Source: Verrucomicrobiota bacterium
Lineage (GTDB): Bacteria; Verrucomicrobiota; Lentisphaeria; JABSQK01; JAJFLO01
Length of the DNA stretch: 64,000 nt
Direction: 5' to 3'
Assembly (NCBI GenBank): GCA_021772615.1
Contig: JAJFLQ010000021.1
Location: forward strand, 23,180-87,179
Position 1 is the first letter of the stretch. Each line of letters opens with the position of its first letter. Below are positions 17,553 to 27,192 of this stretch, in pieces. The translations under genes were made by a program, and so were the position numbers. The notes below the pieces were generated by a model, which did no database searches, was not told where the DNA came from, and worked only from the letters and a program-made list of their open reading frames with translations.

Positions 17553-19454
17553 ATGTGTGGAATTGCAGGAATTGTCGGTGCGGATGCCTTGAAACATGGT
17601 GACGTATTGCAAAAAATGATGGACGCTATGGGGCATCGCGGGCCGGACGACCAGGGCGTGATTCATGGTGCCGCACCTGATTCGGGCGGCGCCGCATCGG
17701 TCATGTTGGGACATCGGCGCCTGTCCATTATAGATCTGTCGTCGGGCGGGCATCAACCGATGTCGTTTGCCGACGACCGCTTCACCATCGTCTTCAACGG
17801 CGAGATCTACAACTATCCCGTGCTGAAGGCGGAGCTGGATCGTCTGGGGCATGTATTTCGTACATCATCGGACACGGAGGTGATCATGGCGGCCTATGCC
17901 GAATGGGGCCCGTCGTGCGTCTCCAGATTTAATGGTATGTTTGCGTTTGCCCTGTGGGATCGGGAACGCAATCGCGTGTTTCTGGCGCGGGACCGATACG
18001 GGCAGAAACCGCTATACTACCGAAATCACGACGGCCTGCTCTTGTTTGCGTCAGAACTACGGGCTCTGCTGGCCTCGGGGCTGGTCGAACGTCATGCGAA
18101 TCGTGATGCAGTTGCTGCGTACTTGAGCTACGGTGCGGTTCACGGCGATGCGACCATGGTCGTCGGCGTTCACTCGTTCCCGCCCGGGTCGAGCTGCCAC
18201 ATCGATCTACGGCGTAGTCCGGTCGTTGATCCGACTGCATATTGGGATTTTCCCCGTGAGAAGGAGCAGACGGATGCCGCCGGGTTACGGCAGGCGTTCG
18301 TGGAGGCCGTAGACCGACACATGATCAGTGATGCGCCGGTGGGTATTTTCCTATCCGGCGGCATCGATTCTTCGGCGGTCGCCGCAGCTGCGGTGCGTAT
18401 TGCCGGCGCGTCCGTTCGAACGCTGGCGGTTACGTATCCGGAACAACCGGAGCAGTGCGAGGGCGTGCATGCCCGGCGCGTCGCCGATGCAATCGGGTCG
18501 ACACATGTAGACGTGCCGATCACGGGACATACGCTTCTGGATCTGTTGCCCAGAGCGCTAAACGGTATGGATCAGCCCACCATTGACGGCGTAAATACGT
18601 ATGTTGTTTCCTATGCTGCCCGTACAGCAGGCTTCAAAGTCGCATTGTCCGGTCTCGGCGCCGACGAATTGTTTGGCGGGTATCGTGGACATTTCGTGCA
18701 ACCCGGGTATATGGTGCGATTGCGGAAGGTTGCCGCAGTATTGCGGTCGCCGCTCGGCCGATTGCTTTCCTTGCCTGGCGATCACAGGCAATTCGGGAAA
18801 CTGGCAGACCTGATGGCGTCTCCAGGTGATCTTCTCAGTGCGTATCTGATTCGACGCAAGCTATTCTCTTCAGCCCAGGTCGGTAAGATGCTACCGGTTG
18901 CCGCGAATTCACCTGGGTGGCTGTCTGGATTGACGCAGGAACGCATGCGCCAACTGCGAGAACGTATCGATGGCCGCGCATACGCAGACGTGATCGGCAT
19001 ACTTGAAATGTCCCACTACATGGGCGAACTTCTGTTGCGCGACACCGATGCAATGGGCATGGCGCACAGTATTGAGATTCGTGTGCCCTTCCTCGATAAC
19101 GCCTTTTCACAGTGCGCCTTGTGTCTCGACCCGTCCGCGCGCATACCGGGCGATGTGCCGAAACATCGTTTTGTAGAGGCGGTCCGTGAGTGGTTGCCGA
19201 TCGAAAATATCCTGCGCACCAAGCAGGGCTTTCGCATGCCGTTTTGCGAATGGATGCAAAACGAACTGCGATCGGAGGTGAACCGGGGCATCGCCGCGAT
19301 CGTCACACGCCTGGGGCCGGAGCAGGGCGGATTCGCCGATCAGATATGGAAAAAGTTTCTCGCGCATCCGGAGGCCGTGGGATGGAGTCGCCCGTGGGCG
19401 TTGTTTGTTCTCGGTCGGTACCTGGAGAACCACGATCTCAGGCTGGACCTGTGA
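17553..19454 (+). CDS. asnB: Glutamine-hydrolysing asparagine synthase-type amidotransferase
   Basis: AsnB-family enzymes hydrolyse glutamine with Cys2 and use the ammonia to amidate an ATP-activated carboxylate. The 633-residue product begins MCGIAGIVG with the catalytic Cys2, continues MGHRGPDDQG and LGHRRLSIIDLSSGGHQPM of the Ntn-glutaminase domain, and has the PP-loop SGGIDSSAVAAAA of the synthase domain near residue 265. Members of this family are common in exopolysaccharide/exosortase (PEP-CTERM) loci, where the amidated product may be a sugar rather than aspartate. The flanking GT4 genes and the PEP-CTERM gene downstream favour that reading. Family call firm; substrate inferred. Confidence 0.9.
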   Translation: MCGIAGIVGADALKHGDVLQKMMDAMGHRGPDDQGVIHGAAPDSGGAASVMLGHRRLSIIDLSSGGHQPMSFADDRFTIVFNGEIYNYPVLKAELDRLGHVFRTSSDTEVIMAAYAEWGPSCVSRFNGMFAFALWDRERNRVFLARDRYGQKPLYYRNHDGLLLFASELRALLASGLVERHANRDAVAAYLSYGAVHGDATMVVGVHSFPPGSSCHIDLRRSPVVDPTAYWDFPREKEQTDAAGLRQAFVEAVDRHMISDAPVGIFLSGGIDSSAVAAAAVRIAGASVRTLAVTYPEQPEQCEGVHARRVADAIGSTHVDVPITGHTLLDLLPRALNGMDQPTIDGVNTYVVSYAARTAGFKVALSGLGADELFGGYRGHFVQPGYMVRLRKVAAVLRSPLGRLLSLPGDHRQFGKLADLMASPGDLLSAYLIRRKLFSSAQVGKMLPVAANSPGWLSGLTQERMRQLRERIDGRAYADVIGILEMSHYMGELLLRDTDAMGMAHSIEIRVPFLDNAFSQCALCLDPSARIPGDVPKHRFVEAVREWLPIENILRTKQGFRMPFCEWMQNELRSEVNRGIAAIVTRLGPEQGGFADQIWKKFLAHPEAVGWSRPWALFVLGRYLENHDLRLDL

Positions 19455-19537
19455 GTTCTGTGGCCTCCGCCGCAGTGAATTGTCGACCTGCCGTGTGAAT
19501 CGTGCGGCTTAGCCGGCGCGAAATCGTCACCACGCAA

Positions 19538-20704
19538 ATGACTATCCTTCACGTGATCTCCAGTCTCGAACGCCGTCACGGCGGGCCGATCGCAGCGCTC
19601 GCTGGACTGGTTCGCGCGCAATGCCGCGCCGGCCACGCCGTAGCCGTTGCTGCGCCGCCCGCTGCGCCTGAGGCCGACACGATCGAACCCGAATTGAAAG
19701 CGGCCGGCGGCAGCGTCACCAATGTGCCGGTGCTGCGGCCGTTTCGTGGCTACGCCGCCGCAAAAGCAGCGCTTTCTGGTGGCATCTCGGCAGCCGATAT
19801 TGTCCACATCCACGGCGTGTGGGAGGAAATTCTCTACCAGGCTGCCGTCCTCGCCCGCGAACACGACATACCCTATCTCATTCGCACCTGCGGCATGCTG
19901 GATCGCTGGAGCCTGTCGCAAAAGCCGTTGAAAAAGCGCGTCTATCTGGCCTTGCGGCTGAAGCGTGTCCTGCGCTGCGCGGCCGCTGTGCACACGACGG
20001 CTGAGTCCGAACGCGGGCATGTCAGCAGGATTGGCGGAGTAAGGACTGTGGTCGTACCGAACGGACTGGATCTTTCCGTCTTTCGTAACCTCACGGCAGA
20101 CAATTATTACGCGTGCAACCACCCATCAATCAAGGACAAGACGATCGTGTTGTTCCTTGGCCGGCTGCACCCCAAAAAGGGGGTCCAGCTGCTCATTCCC
20201 GCGTTCAGGAAATGTCGCGCAGCGAATGCTGTACTGGTCATCGCCGGACCGGACCACGACGGGTATCGACATGAACTGGAGGAATTGGCGGCATCGAGCG
20301 ATGATGAATCGCCAATCTTGTTTTGTGGGCCGATCTATGGCGACGACCGCTTCCGTGCGATGCGCGACGCCGATCTATTCGTGCTGCCCAGCTTTCAGGA
20401 AAATTTCGGCATCGCCGTGGCCGAGGCAATGGCGGCCGGCACGCCGGTCATTGTGTCGGATCAGGTGGCGCTGGAATCCGAAGTCCGGGGGTCTGGCGGG
20501 GGTGCCGTTACATCCTGCGATGTAGACAGTATCGCGCGTGCGTTGAGCACGTGGTTGGGTGACGCTGCATTGCGGGAAGAGGCAGGAATTCGTGCCGGTA
20601 ATTTCGCGCAGGAAACGTTTAGTTGGGACCGATTGGCCGAGCGGTTAGACGAGATCTATTCCCAGAAATGCGATTCATGGGAAAGGTCCGAACCGGGCCG
20701 TTAA
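19538..20704 (+). CDS. Glycosyltransferase family 4
   Basis: The 388-residue GT-B enzyme opens MTILHVISSLERRHGGPIAAL. It has VVVPNGLDLSVF at the domain junction, ATP/nucleotide-sugar-type VLFLGRLHPKKGVQLLIPAF, and ENFGIAVAEAMAAGTPVIVSD with the E-x7-E pair of retaining GT4 enzymes. The frame can be read from a GTG at 19502, but the ATG at 19538 fits the family. It lies 83 bases after the amidotransferase gene on the same strand. Sugar and acceptor unknown; probable role in surface polysaccharide. Confidence 0.87.
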   Translation: MTILHVISSLERRHGGPIAALAGLVRAQCRAGHAVAVAAPPAAPEADTIEPELKAAGGSVTNVPVLRPFRGYAAAKAALSGGISAADIVHIHGVWEEILYQAAVLAREHDIPYLIRTCGMLDRWSLSQKPLKKRVYLALRLKRVLRCAAAVHTTAESERGHVSRIGGVRTVVVPNGLDLSVFRNLTADNYYACNHPSIKDKTIVLFLGRLHPKKGVQLLIPAFRKCRAANAVLVIAGPDHDGYRHELEELAASSDDESPILFCGPIYGDDRFRAMRDADLFVLPSFQENFGIAVAEAMAAGTPVIVSDQVALESEVRGSGGGAVTSCDVDSIARALSTWLGDAALREEAGIRAGNFAQETFSWDRLAERLDEIYSQKCDSWERSEPGR

Positions 20705-20714
20705 GGATTGACTA

Positions 20715-21443
20715 TCAGCGAATCTTCACTGACCATATCCTGGGCCGAATCCATCCCATGCCGAGGATTCCCAGTAACATCATCGCGTAGGTCGACGGTT
20801 CGGGGATGACTGCGCCTTGTGTAAAGGTAAAGCTGGATATCTCCGCCTCGGCGTTTTCGCCAAATGTGCCATCGCCAATTAAGAGTCTGTTCGGGGTGAC
20901 AGCGAGAAACGGTGAACCTGACGATACAAATTGGCCGTCGATGAAAAGGTCGTAACCAACCCCGGGCGTGATGTCCAATTGATAGTCGTGGAATTGCGTG
21001 TTATCAAAAGCAGCTGTTATGAAGTTTACGCCAACATCCGTTATACTGTTGGGACTAATGGCAATTCCAAATACTTCCGTTCCTGTTTGGGCGAAAAAGC
21101 CAAATCCGTGATCACTACTAACGGATAAAACTTCGGTCTGCAAGACTCTCGCAGTGATTGCGATGGAAAACGGATCGAGCGGATCTATCACGTTGTCCAA
21201 TACGTAACGAGGAATAACAGTTCCCTGACCTATTGCGTTCTGGATCAATTTTGTACCGTCGACGCTAAATACATCATTTTCTGAAACTGCTCCGTTGGGT
21301 TCGAAGACCCAGCCCTGAGCACTTGGGAGTGAAGAGAAATCTAGCGTTACAATCGCAGCGTGAGTGCTGGCTGTTAGAAGACCGATATTAAAGATGCTCC
21401 AAATAATAAGTTGCTTACTGTTAACAGATTTCACGGATGTCAT
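20715..21443 (-). CDS. PEP-CTERM sorting-domain protein, secreted
   Basis: Exosortase substrates are exported, cut at a C-terminal signal and attached at the cell surface or polysaccharide. The 242-residue product has an N-terminal signal peptide (LIIWSIFNIGLLTASTHA) and ends VIPEPSTYAMMLLGILGMGW, followed by a basic tail (RPRIWSVKIR). This is the PEP motif, hydrophobic helix and basic cluster typical of the domain. The body is a beta-rich, low-Cys domain resembling a concanavalin-like fold (YQLDITPGVGYDLFIDGQFV). AAGGA lies just before the ATG. It is convergent with the GT4 gene; an exosortase is not in the window. Ligand or role unknown. Confidence 0.85.
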   Translation of the reverse strand: MTSVKSVNSKQLIIWSIFNIGLLTASTHAAIVTLDFSSLPSAQGWVFEPNGAVSENDVFSVDGTKLIQNAIGQGTVIPRYVLDNVIDPLDPFSIAITARVLQTEVLSVSSDHGFGFFAQTGTEVFGIAISPNSITDVGVNFITAAFDNTQFHDYQLDITPGVGYDLFIDGQFVSSGSPFLAVTPNRLLIGDGTFGENAEAEISSFTFTQGAVIPEPSTYAMMLLGILGMGWIRPRIWSVKIR

Positions 21444-21674
21444 AGTCCTTAATTTTTTGATTGAACGGTGTTAGGTGAAGGGAACTCTTGCAGTCGTTTG
21501 AGAAATGTACTGGGAGGGATTCTAAACGATTTGATACGTTAACAGGCACCGCATCCGGAATCAATCTCTCTGAGCCTTTTTTTGGGGGAAAGTGACACGC
21601 CGTGTGCAATGGGCCCTCTAGAACAGCTTGTGTTCATTGCTGCAAGACTGCGACACGCAGCGATTAGTTGCGTC

Positions 21675-23180
21675 TTACTTTCCGGAAATCACGGTCTCGC
21701 GCAATTTCAGATTCATCTTGCCGAGCCTTTCTGCAAGCGCGCGTATCGTCTTCTCCATCCAGTACGGGAGCTTGTGCAGATTTAGCGAGAAAATGTCCTT
21801 GTTCAGCACCAACGCTTCGGTGGGTTCAAGGGCAACCGCGTTGGCGGTTCTTGGTTCGCTCGTAATCAACGCCATCTCGCCGACAATGTCGCCCTTTTCC
21901 AGCGTTCCGAGAATGATTTTTTCGCCCTTGGCTTCGGAGTAGACGCGCACCCGCCCTTTGACAATGAGATAGGATTTCTCGCCTCGTCGCCCCTGCTTCA
22001 GGAGATACTCGCCTTTTGTAAATACCTCTGATTCAAATTCCATCCTGCCGGAGACCAGGTTGTCGAGATCGCGGATTATCTCAACCGCGGCGGTGTAGCG
22101 GTTGCCCTTGAAGGGCGCCATCGCCTTCTCAATGATTCGGCTCACTTCCCGCGACAGTTGATAATTACTGCGATACCAGAGGTCCTCGGGCCGGATGTAG
22201 TCACACCGGCGCGCTTTCTTCACGACGTCTTTTATGTCGAATCCGACATACGGCGCATCGAACGTGAACATGTGATACAAGGTTGCCCCGAGCAGAAAGA
22301 TATCGCTGAGTTGGTCGATGTCGTCGGCATCGCCGAATGCCTGTTCGGGGGACATGTAAGCCGGCGACCCCTTGATCACGCCGCGCTGTGTGCTGTCTGG
22401 TGCGATACTGCCGTCGAGCCCGGAATCGGTGGGGCTGGCCGGCCAGCTGTTCATCTCCGATCGACCAAGTTTCTTTGCGAGTCCCCAGTCGAGCAGCAAG
22501 ACCTCACCGTATTTTCCTACCCATATATTGGAGGGTTTGATGTCGCGGTGAATAATATTCTTCGAATGTGCATACGATACGGCCTCGCAAACCTTCCGGA
22601 AAATATTGATCAGCGTAAACAAATCGTATTTGTCGGTGTATTCGGGGTCCTGCCGCACGATCGCCGCGATAATGTCGGCGAGCGACTGGCCGTGTGTATA
22701 TCCCATCGTGAAGTAGATGCCAGTACCGCTGCGAAACCCCAGGTCCAGCGTCGAGATAATATTGGGATGGACCAGTTCTCCGGTGATACGTGCTTCGGTG
22801 ATGAACTGCCTGACCGCGATCTCGTCGTCCCGGTGTTTTGGAAGCATGATCTTGAGGATCGACGGCCGCCGAATGTGTTTATCATAGACAAAAAACACCT
22901 CGCCCATTCCGCCCTCGGCAACCTTTTGCAGAATATCGTATTTTTTCTCGTAATCGAATGTCTTGTTGCCAAGAAGATTCTCGATCAAATCGTCGTGTTC
23001 GTCGGTATCCGCCCGGTCGCCGAGCGCCGCCGAGTCGATGACCACGTCGTTGCCCTTTTTCATCAACGCGCTGACCTGCATCGGGAACTCGGTGATCTTG
23101 TCTTCGGTCTCGATGATAATGGACGCCATCCCGTGGTCGGTCGCGGTGTCGCCCTGTTGCCGGTCGATGTTGTTTTTCAT
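21675..23180 (-). CDS. Ser/Thr protein kinase with C-terminal cyclic-nucleotide-binding domain
   Basis: A soluble 501-residue kinase. After about 80 leading residues comes a Hanks-type kinase domain (about 81-350): glycine loop VAEGGMGEVFFVYD, Lys110 in SILKIMLPK, catalytic HRDIKPSN (His211, Asp213), DWG in place of DFG (LLLDWGLAKK), and SPAYMSPEQAFG. A cNMP-binding domain follows (about 370-480) with KGEYLLKQGRRGEKSYLIVKG and GDIVGEMALITSEPRTANAVA, the phosphate-binding cassette. This layout is like a one-chain cyclic-nucleotide-dependent kinase. ATG 23180 is preferred because GAGGGGGA lies about 10 bases upstream; in-frame ATG 23207 and TTG 23222 have no such site. It is divergent from the receiver-kinase gene, about 320 bases away. 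Confidence 0.85.
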   Translation of the reverse strand: MKNNIDRQQGDTATDHGMASIIIETEDKITEFPMQVSALMKKGNDVVIDSAALGDRADTDEHDDLIENLLGNKTFDYEKKYDILQKVAEGGMGEVFFVYDKHIRRPSILKIMLPKHRDDEIAVRQFITEARITGELVHPNIISTLDLGFRSGTGIYFTMGYTHGQSLADIIAAIVRQDPEYTDKYDLFTLINIFRKVCEAVSYAHSKNIIHRDIKPSNIWVGKYGEVLLLDWGLAKKLGRSEMNSWPASPTDSGLDGSIAPDSTQRGVIKGSPAYMSPEQAFGDADDIDQLSDIFLLGATLYHMFTFDAPYVGFDIKDVVKKARRCDYIRPEDLWYRSNYQLSREVSRIIEKAMAPFKGNRYTAAVEIIRDLDNLVSGRMEFESEVFTKGEYLLKQGRRGEKSYLIVKGRVRVYSEAKGEKIILGTLEKGDIVGEMALITSEPRTANAVALEPTEALVLNKDIFSLNLHKLPYWMEKTIRALAERLGKMNLKLRETVISGK

Positions 23181-23370
23181 GGCAGTTGAATCCCCCTCTT
23201 CTTTCATGGTCGTTGCGTCCAAGATACAATCCCGTCACCGGTTTTCAAGCATGCCGAGATGATCGTTTTCCGTACTCGAACGGATGGCATCGGGCGGCAC
23301 GCGGGACCGACGCAGGCGCGCCAATTAGCGTATGCGCCGCCGAGGATAGTCGGCATGCGCCGCAGGGCGT

Positions 23371-23399
23371 TTGCACTTAAATCGGGATGAACCTAATGT
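23371..23399 (+). promoter_or_regulatory. Likely sigma-70-type promoter of the receiver-kinase/TIR-SLOG pair
   Basis: A -35 box TTGCAC (23371-23376) and a -10 box TAATGT (23394-23399) are exactly 17 bases apart in the divergent gap between the two kinase genes. It would give a leader of about 90 bases before the receiver-kinase start. No operator repeat was recognised. Confidence 0.5.
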
Positions 23400-23498
23400 A
23401 CGTTCGCAGAACCATGCGGCGACATCCGCTCCACTGCACTGCCGGCGCGGGTTTTACATCGTGCCGCACGCTCCAAAATCAAATCCATGGTCACAGCG

Positions 23499-24761
23499 AT
23501 GAACGCCACAATTTGCGCAGACGACGAAGTACATATGCTGAGCTTCTACGAGGCGATTCTCGAGCCCAAAGGATACGCGGTGCGCTGTGTATTGTCCGGA
23601 AGCGAGGCCATTGAGGCCCACCGCCGGGACAAAGCGGATCTGCTCATTCTCGATATCGATATGCCCGGTAAATCCGGTATAGACGTGTGTCGTGAACTGC
23701 GGGCCCGGGGCGATTCCGTTCCGATTGTACTAATCTCCGCCCACGATTCGGAGGCGAAAATTCGCGAAGGTCTCTCAGCCGGGGCCGATGATTACATCGT
23801 AAAACCGTGTAAGGCCGGTGAGTTGCTTGCCAAGGCGGGCGCGATTCTCGCACATCATCGCTGCGGATTCCGCCATCACGATCCGGTGATTCCGGGGTTC
23901 CGGTTAATCGAAGAATTGGGTGAAGGCGCGATGGGTATTGTTTATATCGCTGCAAAGGCCGACGGCGGTTCAGATCGCAAATTCGCCGTAAAGGTGTGCA
24001 AGTCAGGCCAGAAGAATAAAGGTGATGAGAAATGCGAGTCTTATAAGCGGTTTCTTCGCGAAGCGGAAGCCGCTTCTCGTGTAAACCATCCGAATGTTGT
24101 TCGTATCGAGGATTTTGGCATGTGCCCCGGCAGCAACATGCCGTACATCGTCATGGAATACATCGACGGCCGACTGCTCACGGATATCAATTCAGATTCG
24201 GGCGCGCTTACGCTCGATCAGCGATGTCGGGTTATCCGCCAGGTGGCAGCGGCGTTGACGGCGATTCACGGTCAAAAAATCTGTCACCGCGACATCAAGC
24301 CCCAGAACATCATCGTCGATGCCGACCTGCATGTGAACGTAATGGACTTCGGCATCGCGCGGCTTCCAGACCGCTTGACGTCCATAACCACACATCTGAT
24401 CGGCACGCCGAACTACATTGCGCCGGAAGCGTTTTTGTCGTCGGATGTCGATCATCGTGCCGACATCTTTTCGCTCGGTGTGGTTGCCTACGAGCATTTT
24501 CTCGGGCGATTGCCGTTCGTAGCCGGCAGTATTCCTGTGCTCGCGAACATGGTGCAGCACGAACGGCCTACGGCGCCGCGAGATATCGACCCGGAATTTC
24601 CCCCGGCTCTGGAGATGATCATTGGTCGGATGTTGGAGAAATTGCCTGCGGACCGTTATGCATGTGCCGCGGATATTGTCGCCGACTTCGACCGTTTTAT
24701 TGCGGGCAATGCCGGCGATCAACGGCCCCCGCAGGTGGTTGCAAACAGGGTTTGGGCGTAA
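23499..24761 (+). CDS. Receiver-Ser/Thr kinase fusion protein (REC-STPK)
   Basis: The 420-residue product joins a two-component receiver (about 1-120) to a Hanks-type kinase (about 130-400). The receiver has the acidic pocket ICADDE, the phospho-acceptor Asp52 in LLILDIDMPGKSG, and the K of DDYIVKP. The kinase has the loop LGEGAMGIVY, KFAVKVCKS, CHRDIKPQNIIV, MDFGIARL and GTPNYIAPEAF. It ends with the usual C-lobe and no membrane segment. This predicts that a histidine kinase controls Ser/Thr phosphorylation through aspartate phosphorylation. ATG 23499 is preferred over 23487 by alignment with the paralogue at 36828, which also begins just before ICADD. The TIR-SLOG gene starts 3 bases after its stop. 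Confidence 0.88.
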   Translation: MNATICADDEVHMLSFYEAILEPKGYAVRCVLSGSEAIEAHRRDKADLLILDIDMPGKSGIDVCRELRARGDSVPIVLISAHDSEAKIREGLSAGADDYIVKPCKAGELLAKAGAILAHHRCGFRHHDPVIPGFRLIEELGEGAMGIVYIAAKADGGSDRKFAVKVCKSGQKNKGDEKCESYKRFLREAEAASRVNHPNVVRIEDFGMCPGSNMPYIVMEYIDGRLLTDINSDSGALTLDQRCRVIRQVAAALTAIHGQKICHRDIKPQNIIVDADLHVNVMDFGIARLPDRLTSITTHLIGTPNYIAPEAFLSSDVDHRADIFSLGVVAYEHFLGRLPFVAGSIPVLANMVQHERPTAPRDIDPEFPPALEMIIGRMLEKLPADRYACAADIVADFDRFIAGNAGDQRPPQVVANRVWA

Positions 24762-24763
24762 CG

Positions 24764-26917
24764 ATGGATGCCTCTCCCGGTACGCCGACGTCCGCGCCTC
24801 TGCACGTATACGTATGCTGGCATCCGCGGTGCGTCGAGGGTGCCCGCTACGCCGAAAGTGTGTTCCGTGTTCTTACCGATGACGTCGGTGTACCCGACGA
24901 AACCGCGCCGGGGATTCCGGTCTATTTTCGCAGCGAACCGGCGCCGGACCGGAATACACCGGCTGACATTCCGTTTGCCGAGGCCGACCACGTCGCCCTG
25001 GTGATGCTGATCGAAGAAAACATGGTGATCGATCCGGACTGGCGCACGTACATCGAACAGTTGTATGGTCATGTCGTTCATTCAGATGCCGATCGCTGTC
25101 GTGCCGAAATGATCGCCGTGCCGCTCAGTAGCGCAGCAAGAAGTGTGCAGGGCGGAATCTGCCGCAGCCGATTCGTGCAGATCGATAGGTGCGATGATCC
25201 TTCCGGCACGGATGACGACGTGTTCATGCGTCGGTCACGCCGCCTTATTGGCGGCGTCAGTTTCGAAATTGCGCGACTGTTACGGATGGATCATGATTCC
25301 GCTCCGCTCTCGGTGTATATCAGCCACGCGCGCGGCGAAGGGCGCGAAATTGCCGAAACAATCCGCGATCGGCATTGTGTTACGTATCCCGTTGTCCTGT
25401 CATGCGATCACACCAATTCAGGACCTGGCGTCGGTATCGCCAATGCTGTTGAACGAGAGGTGACCGTCGATTCTGCCGCCGTGATCGTTGTAGAAACAGA
25501 CCTGTACGGCGCCTCGGAACGGTGCCGTCGCGAATGGCTCTGGGCGAGAACGCCATGTCCCGTCGCTGCCGACGTGCATGGTCAACGTCCGGTAATCATC
25601 GTTGATGCCATTCGCGCAGGCAGCAATCGCCGGTTATTCGCTGCGGACGGCGTCCTTGCCGTGCCTTGGGACGAAAACGAGATTTCATGGATTCTCGACC
25701 GCCTGATGGTCGACGTTGTCCGCATGCAGTATTATCGCCTGCTGTCGGAGGCGGTGCGTGGCCGACACAAGTGGCCGGGAAAACCGATATTTCTCGCCGC
25801 CAGGCCGGATTTGTTGAACGTGCTCACCCTATGTGGCTCCGGGATCGGCACCGTTTTGGTTTACCCCGATCCGCCTCTCGGGGTTGCGGACGCCGCTGCG
25901 ATCCGCACCGCATCACACGGAATTGTCGTGACGTCACCGTCCATGTGTCCGTTGGCCGGTGCAGACAGTGGCGGATCCGCGACCAGTACCGGTGACACGT
26001 CACCGGTACTGGTCGCGGTCTCTTTCTACCCCAGTCCAGATGCGCGTGCACGCGGCTACAGCGATCTTCACCTTGACAGTGCGATGTCCGGTATTGTCCG
26101 CGTCCTGCTTGCGCATTGTTTCGATCTCGTGCTACCCGGAATCATCGATACAGAACGTGCGAATAGCCGGCTGTTCGAATGCGCGCGCAAATACACGGCG
26201 CTTCCGCTTCGGTTGCCTGCAACAGGTGACGGTGTACGATCGCGGCTGCGTTTTTATGTACCCTGGCCGCTGTATCTCGAACTAAGCGCACCGTGCGAGG
26301 CGGTTCTGTCGGCCGCAGCCGAAATCGTCAAGGTAGACCCGCCTGACGGGCTCAAAATAAACCCGGACTATGCCCCGCCGGAGAATGATGACTCTCCGTA
26401 CTCTGCTTATCGCAGGGCACGGTGCATTACCGGCATGCGGGAGCGTCTGTCAACAGATACCAGGGCTGCAATCATCGGCGGCGGCGGTATCTCCGGTTTC
26501 CGGGGAAAACTGCCTGACGTACTTGAGGAGGTCGGGCTTGCGCTGGCAGCTGGTAAACCCCTGTTCCTGCTTGGGGCGTTTGGCGGCTGCACGGGCTTTA
26601 TTGTCGACGCCATCCAGATGCCGGACGCCTATCCCGAACCGCTCACCTATGCGTATCAGGTCGAGGTCATTGCCAGGGAGGCCGGGTTCGCTGTCACCGG
26701 CAGCTCGCAGTCTCAGAAGGGCCACCTCGCGGCCGACTACGAAAATCTGCAGCTGGCGATCACCGCGGTAAACGACGATACCGTCTACGGCGGGTTGCAT
26801 AACGGACTGTCTGTCGGCGAAAACGAAGAGCTGTTTCACAGCAGCGACATTCGTCGGATTACGGCACTGATCGTCAAGGGACTCGCAATCGTTGCGCCAT
26901 CGGAAAACCGTACATGA
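24764..26917 (+). CDS. TIR-TIR-SLOG domain protein, putative nucleotide-sensing effector
   Basis: A 717-residue soluble protein. Residues 14-110 form a TIR-like domain (HVYVCWHPRC, GIPVYFRSEP, then ADHVALVMLIEEN). Residues about 180-330 form a second one (LSVYISHARGEGREIAE, VIVVETDLYGASERCRREW, PVIIVDAI). The C-x-x-E of CRREW sits where catalytic TIRs carry their Glu. A segment with VLVYPDPPLG follows (about 360). The C-terminal part (about 568-715) is Rossmann-like, with AAIIGGGGISGFRGKLPDVL and KPLFLLGAFGG, matching from memory the SLOG cluster 2 family linked to TIRs. TIRs often cleave or sense NAD; SLOG domains bind nucleotides. It starts 3 bases after the receiver-kinase stop; the frame is open upstream inside that gene but the coding there is the kinase's. 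Function unproven. Confidence 0.75.
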   Translation: MDASPGTPTSAPLHVYVCWHPRCVEGARYAESVFRVLTDDVGVPDETAPGIPVYFRSEPAPDRNTPADIPFAEADHVALVMLIEENMVIDPDWRTYIEQLYGHVVHSDADRCRAEMIAVPLSSAARSVQGGICRSRFVQIDRCDDPSGTDDDVFMRRSRRLIGGVSFEIARLLRMDHDSAPLSVYISHARGEGREIAETIRDRHCVTYPVVLSCDHTNSGPGVGIANAVEREVTVDSAAVIVVETDLYGASERCRREWLWARTPCPVAADVHGQRPVIIVDAIRAGSNRRLFAADGVLAVPWDENEISWILDRLMVDVVRMQYYRLLSEAVRGRHKWPGKPIFLAARPDLLNVLTLCGSGIGTVLVYPDPPLGVADAAAIRTASHGIVVTSPSMCPLAGADSGGSATSTGDTSPVLVAVSFYPSPDARARGYSDLHLDSAMSGIVRVLLAHCFDLVLPGIIDTERANSRLFECARKYTALPLRLPATGDGVRSRLRFYVPWPLYLELSAPCEAVLSAAAEIVKVDPPDGLKINPDYAPPENDDSPYSAYRRARCITGMRERLSTDTRAAIIGGGGISGFRGKLPDVLEEVGLALAAGKPLFLLGAFGGCTGFIVDAIQMPDAYPEPLTYAYQVEVIAREAGFAVTGSSQSQKGHLAADYENLQLAITAVNDDTVYGGLHNGLSVGENEELFHSSDIRRITALIVKGLAIVAPSENRT

Positions 26918-27192
26918 ATCCCGGCACGCAGCGTGGCGGCGACAGGTCAAGCTTCCAGGTATGCGACGCTTGGCGCGTTATCCCATGCATTACGTTTTTT
27001 GGTGTCCGAGGTCGATGCTTTCAGGATACGTGGCGCAATGCGATGTGGCGGTGCCGTCCCGCTTGCGGTGACAGCTCCAACGAAGGGCGTCGGGGCCGCG
27101 AATCCATAAGAATTGTACGAAACACGTTGGCGTGATGGCCCTTCTCGCGCTCTGCAATGCGGAACCGTTTCCAATCATAACAACAATAATGC

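Noticed and set aside
22158..23189. Long open frame on the plus strand
   Set aside because: It is antisense to the cNMP-kinase gene, whose motifs are clear; no ribosome site or family resemblance.
24122..24763. In-frame upstream extension of the TIR-SLOG gene
   Set aside because: It overlaps the receiver-kinase gene in another frame and has Arg/Ser-rich shadow composition; ATG 24764 follows the kinase stop directly.
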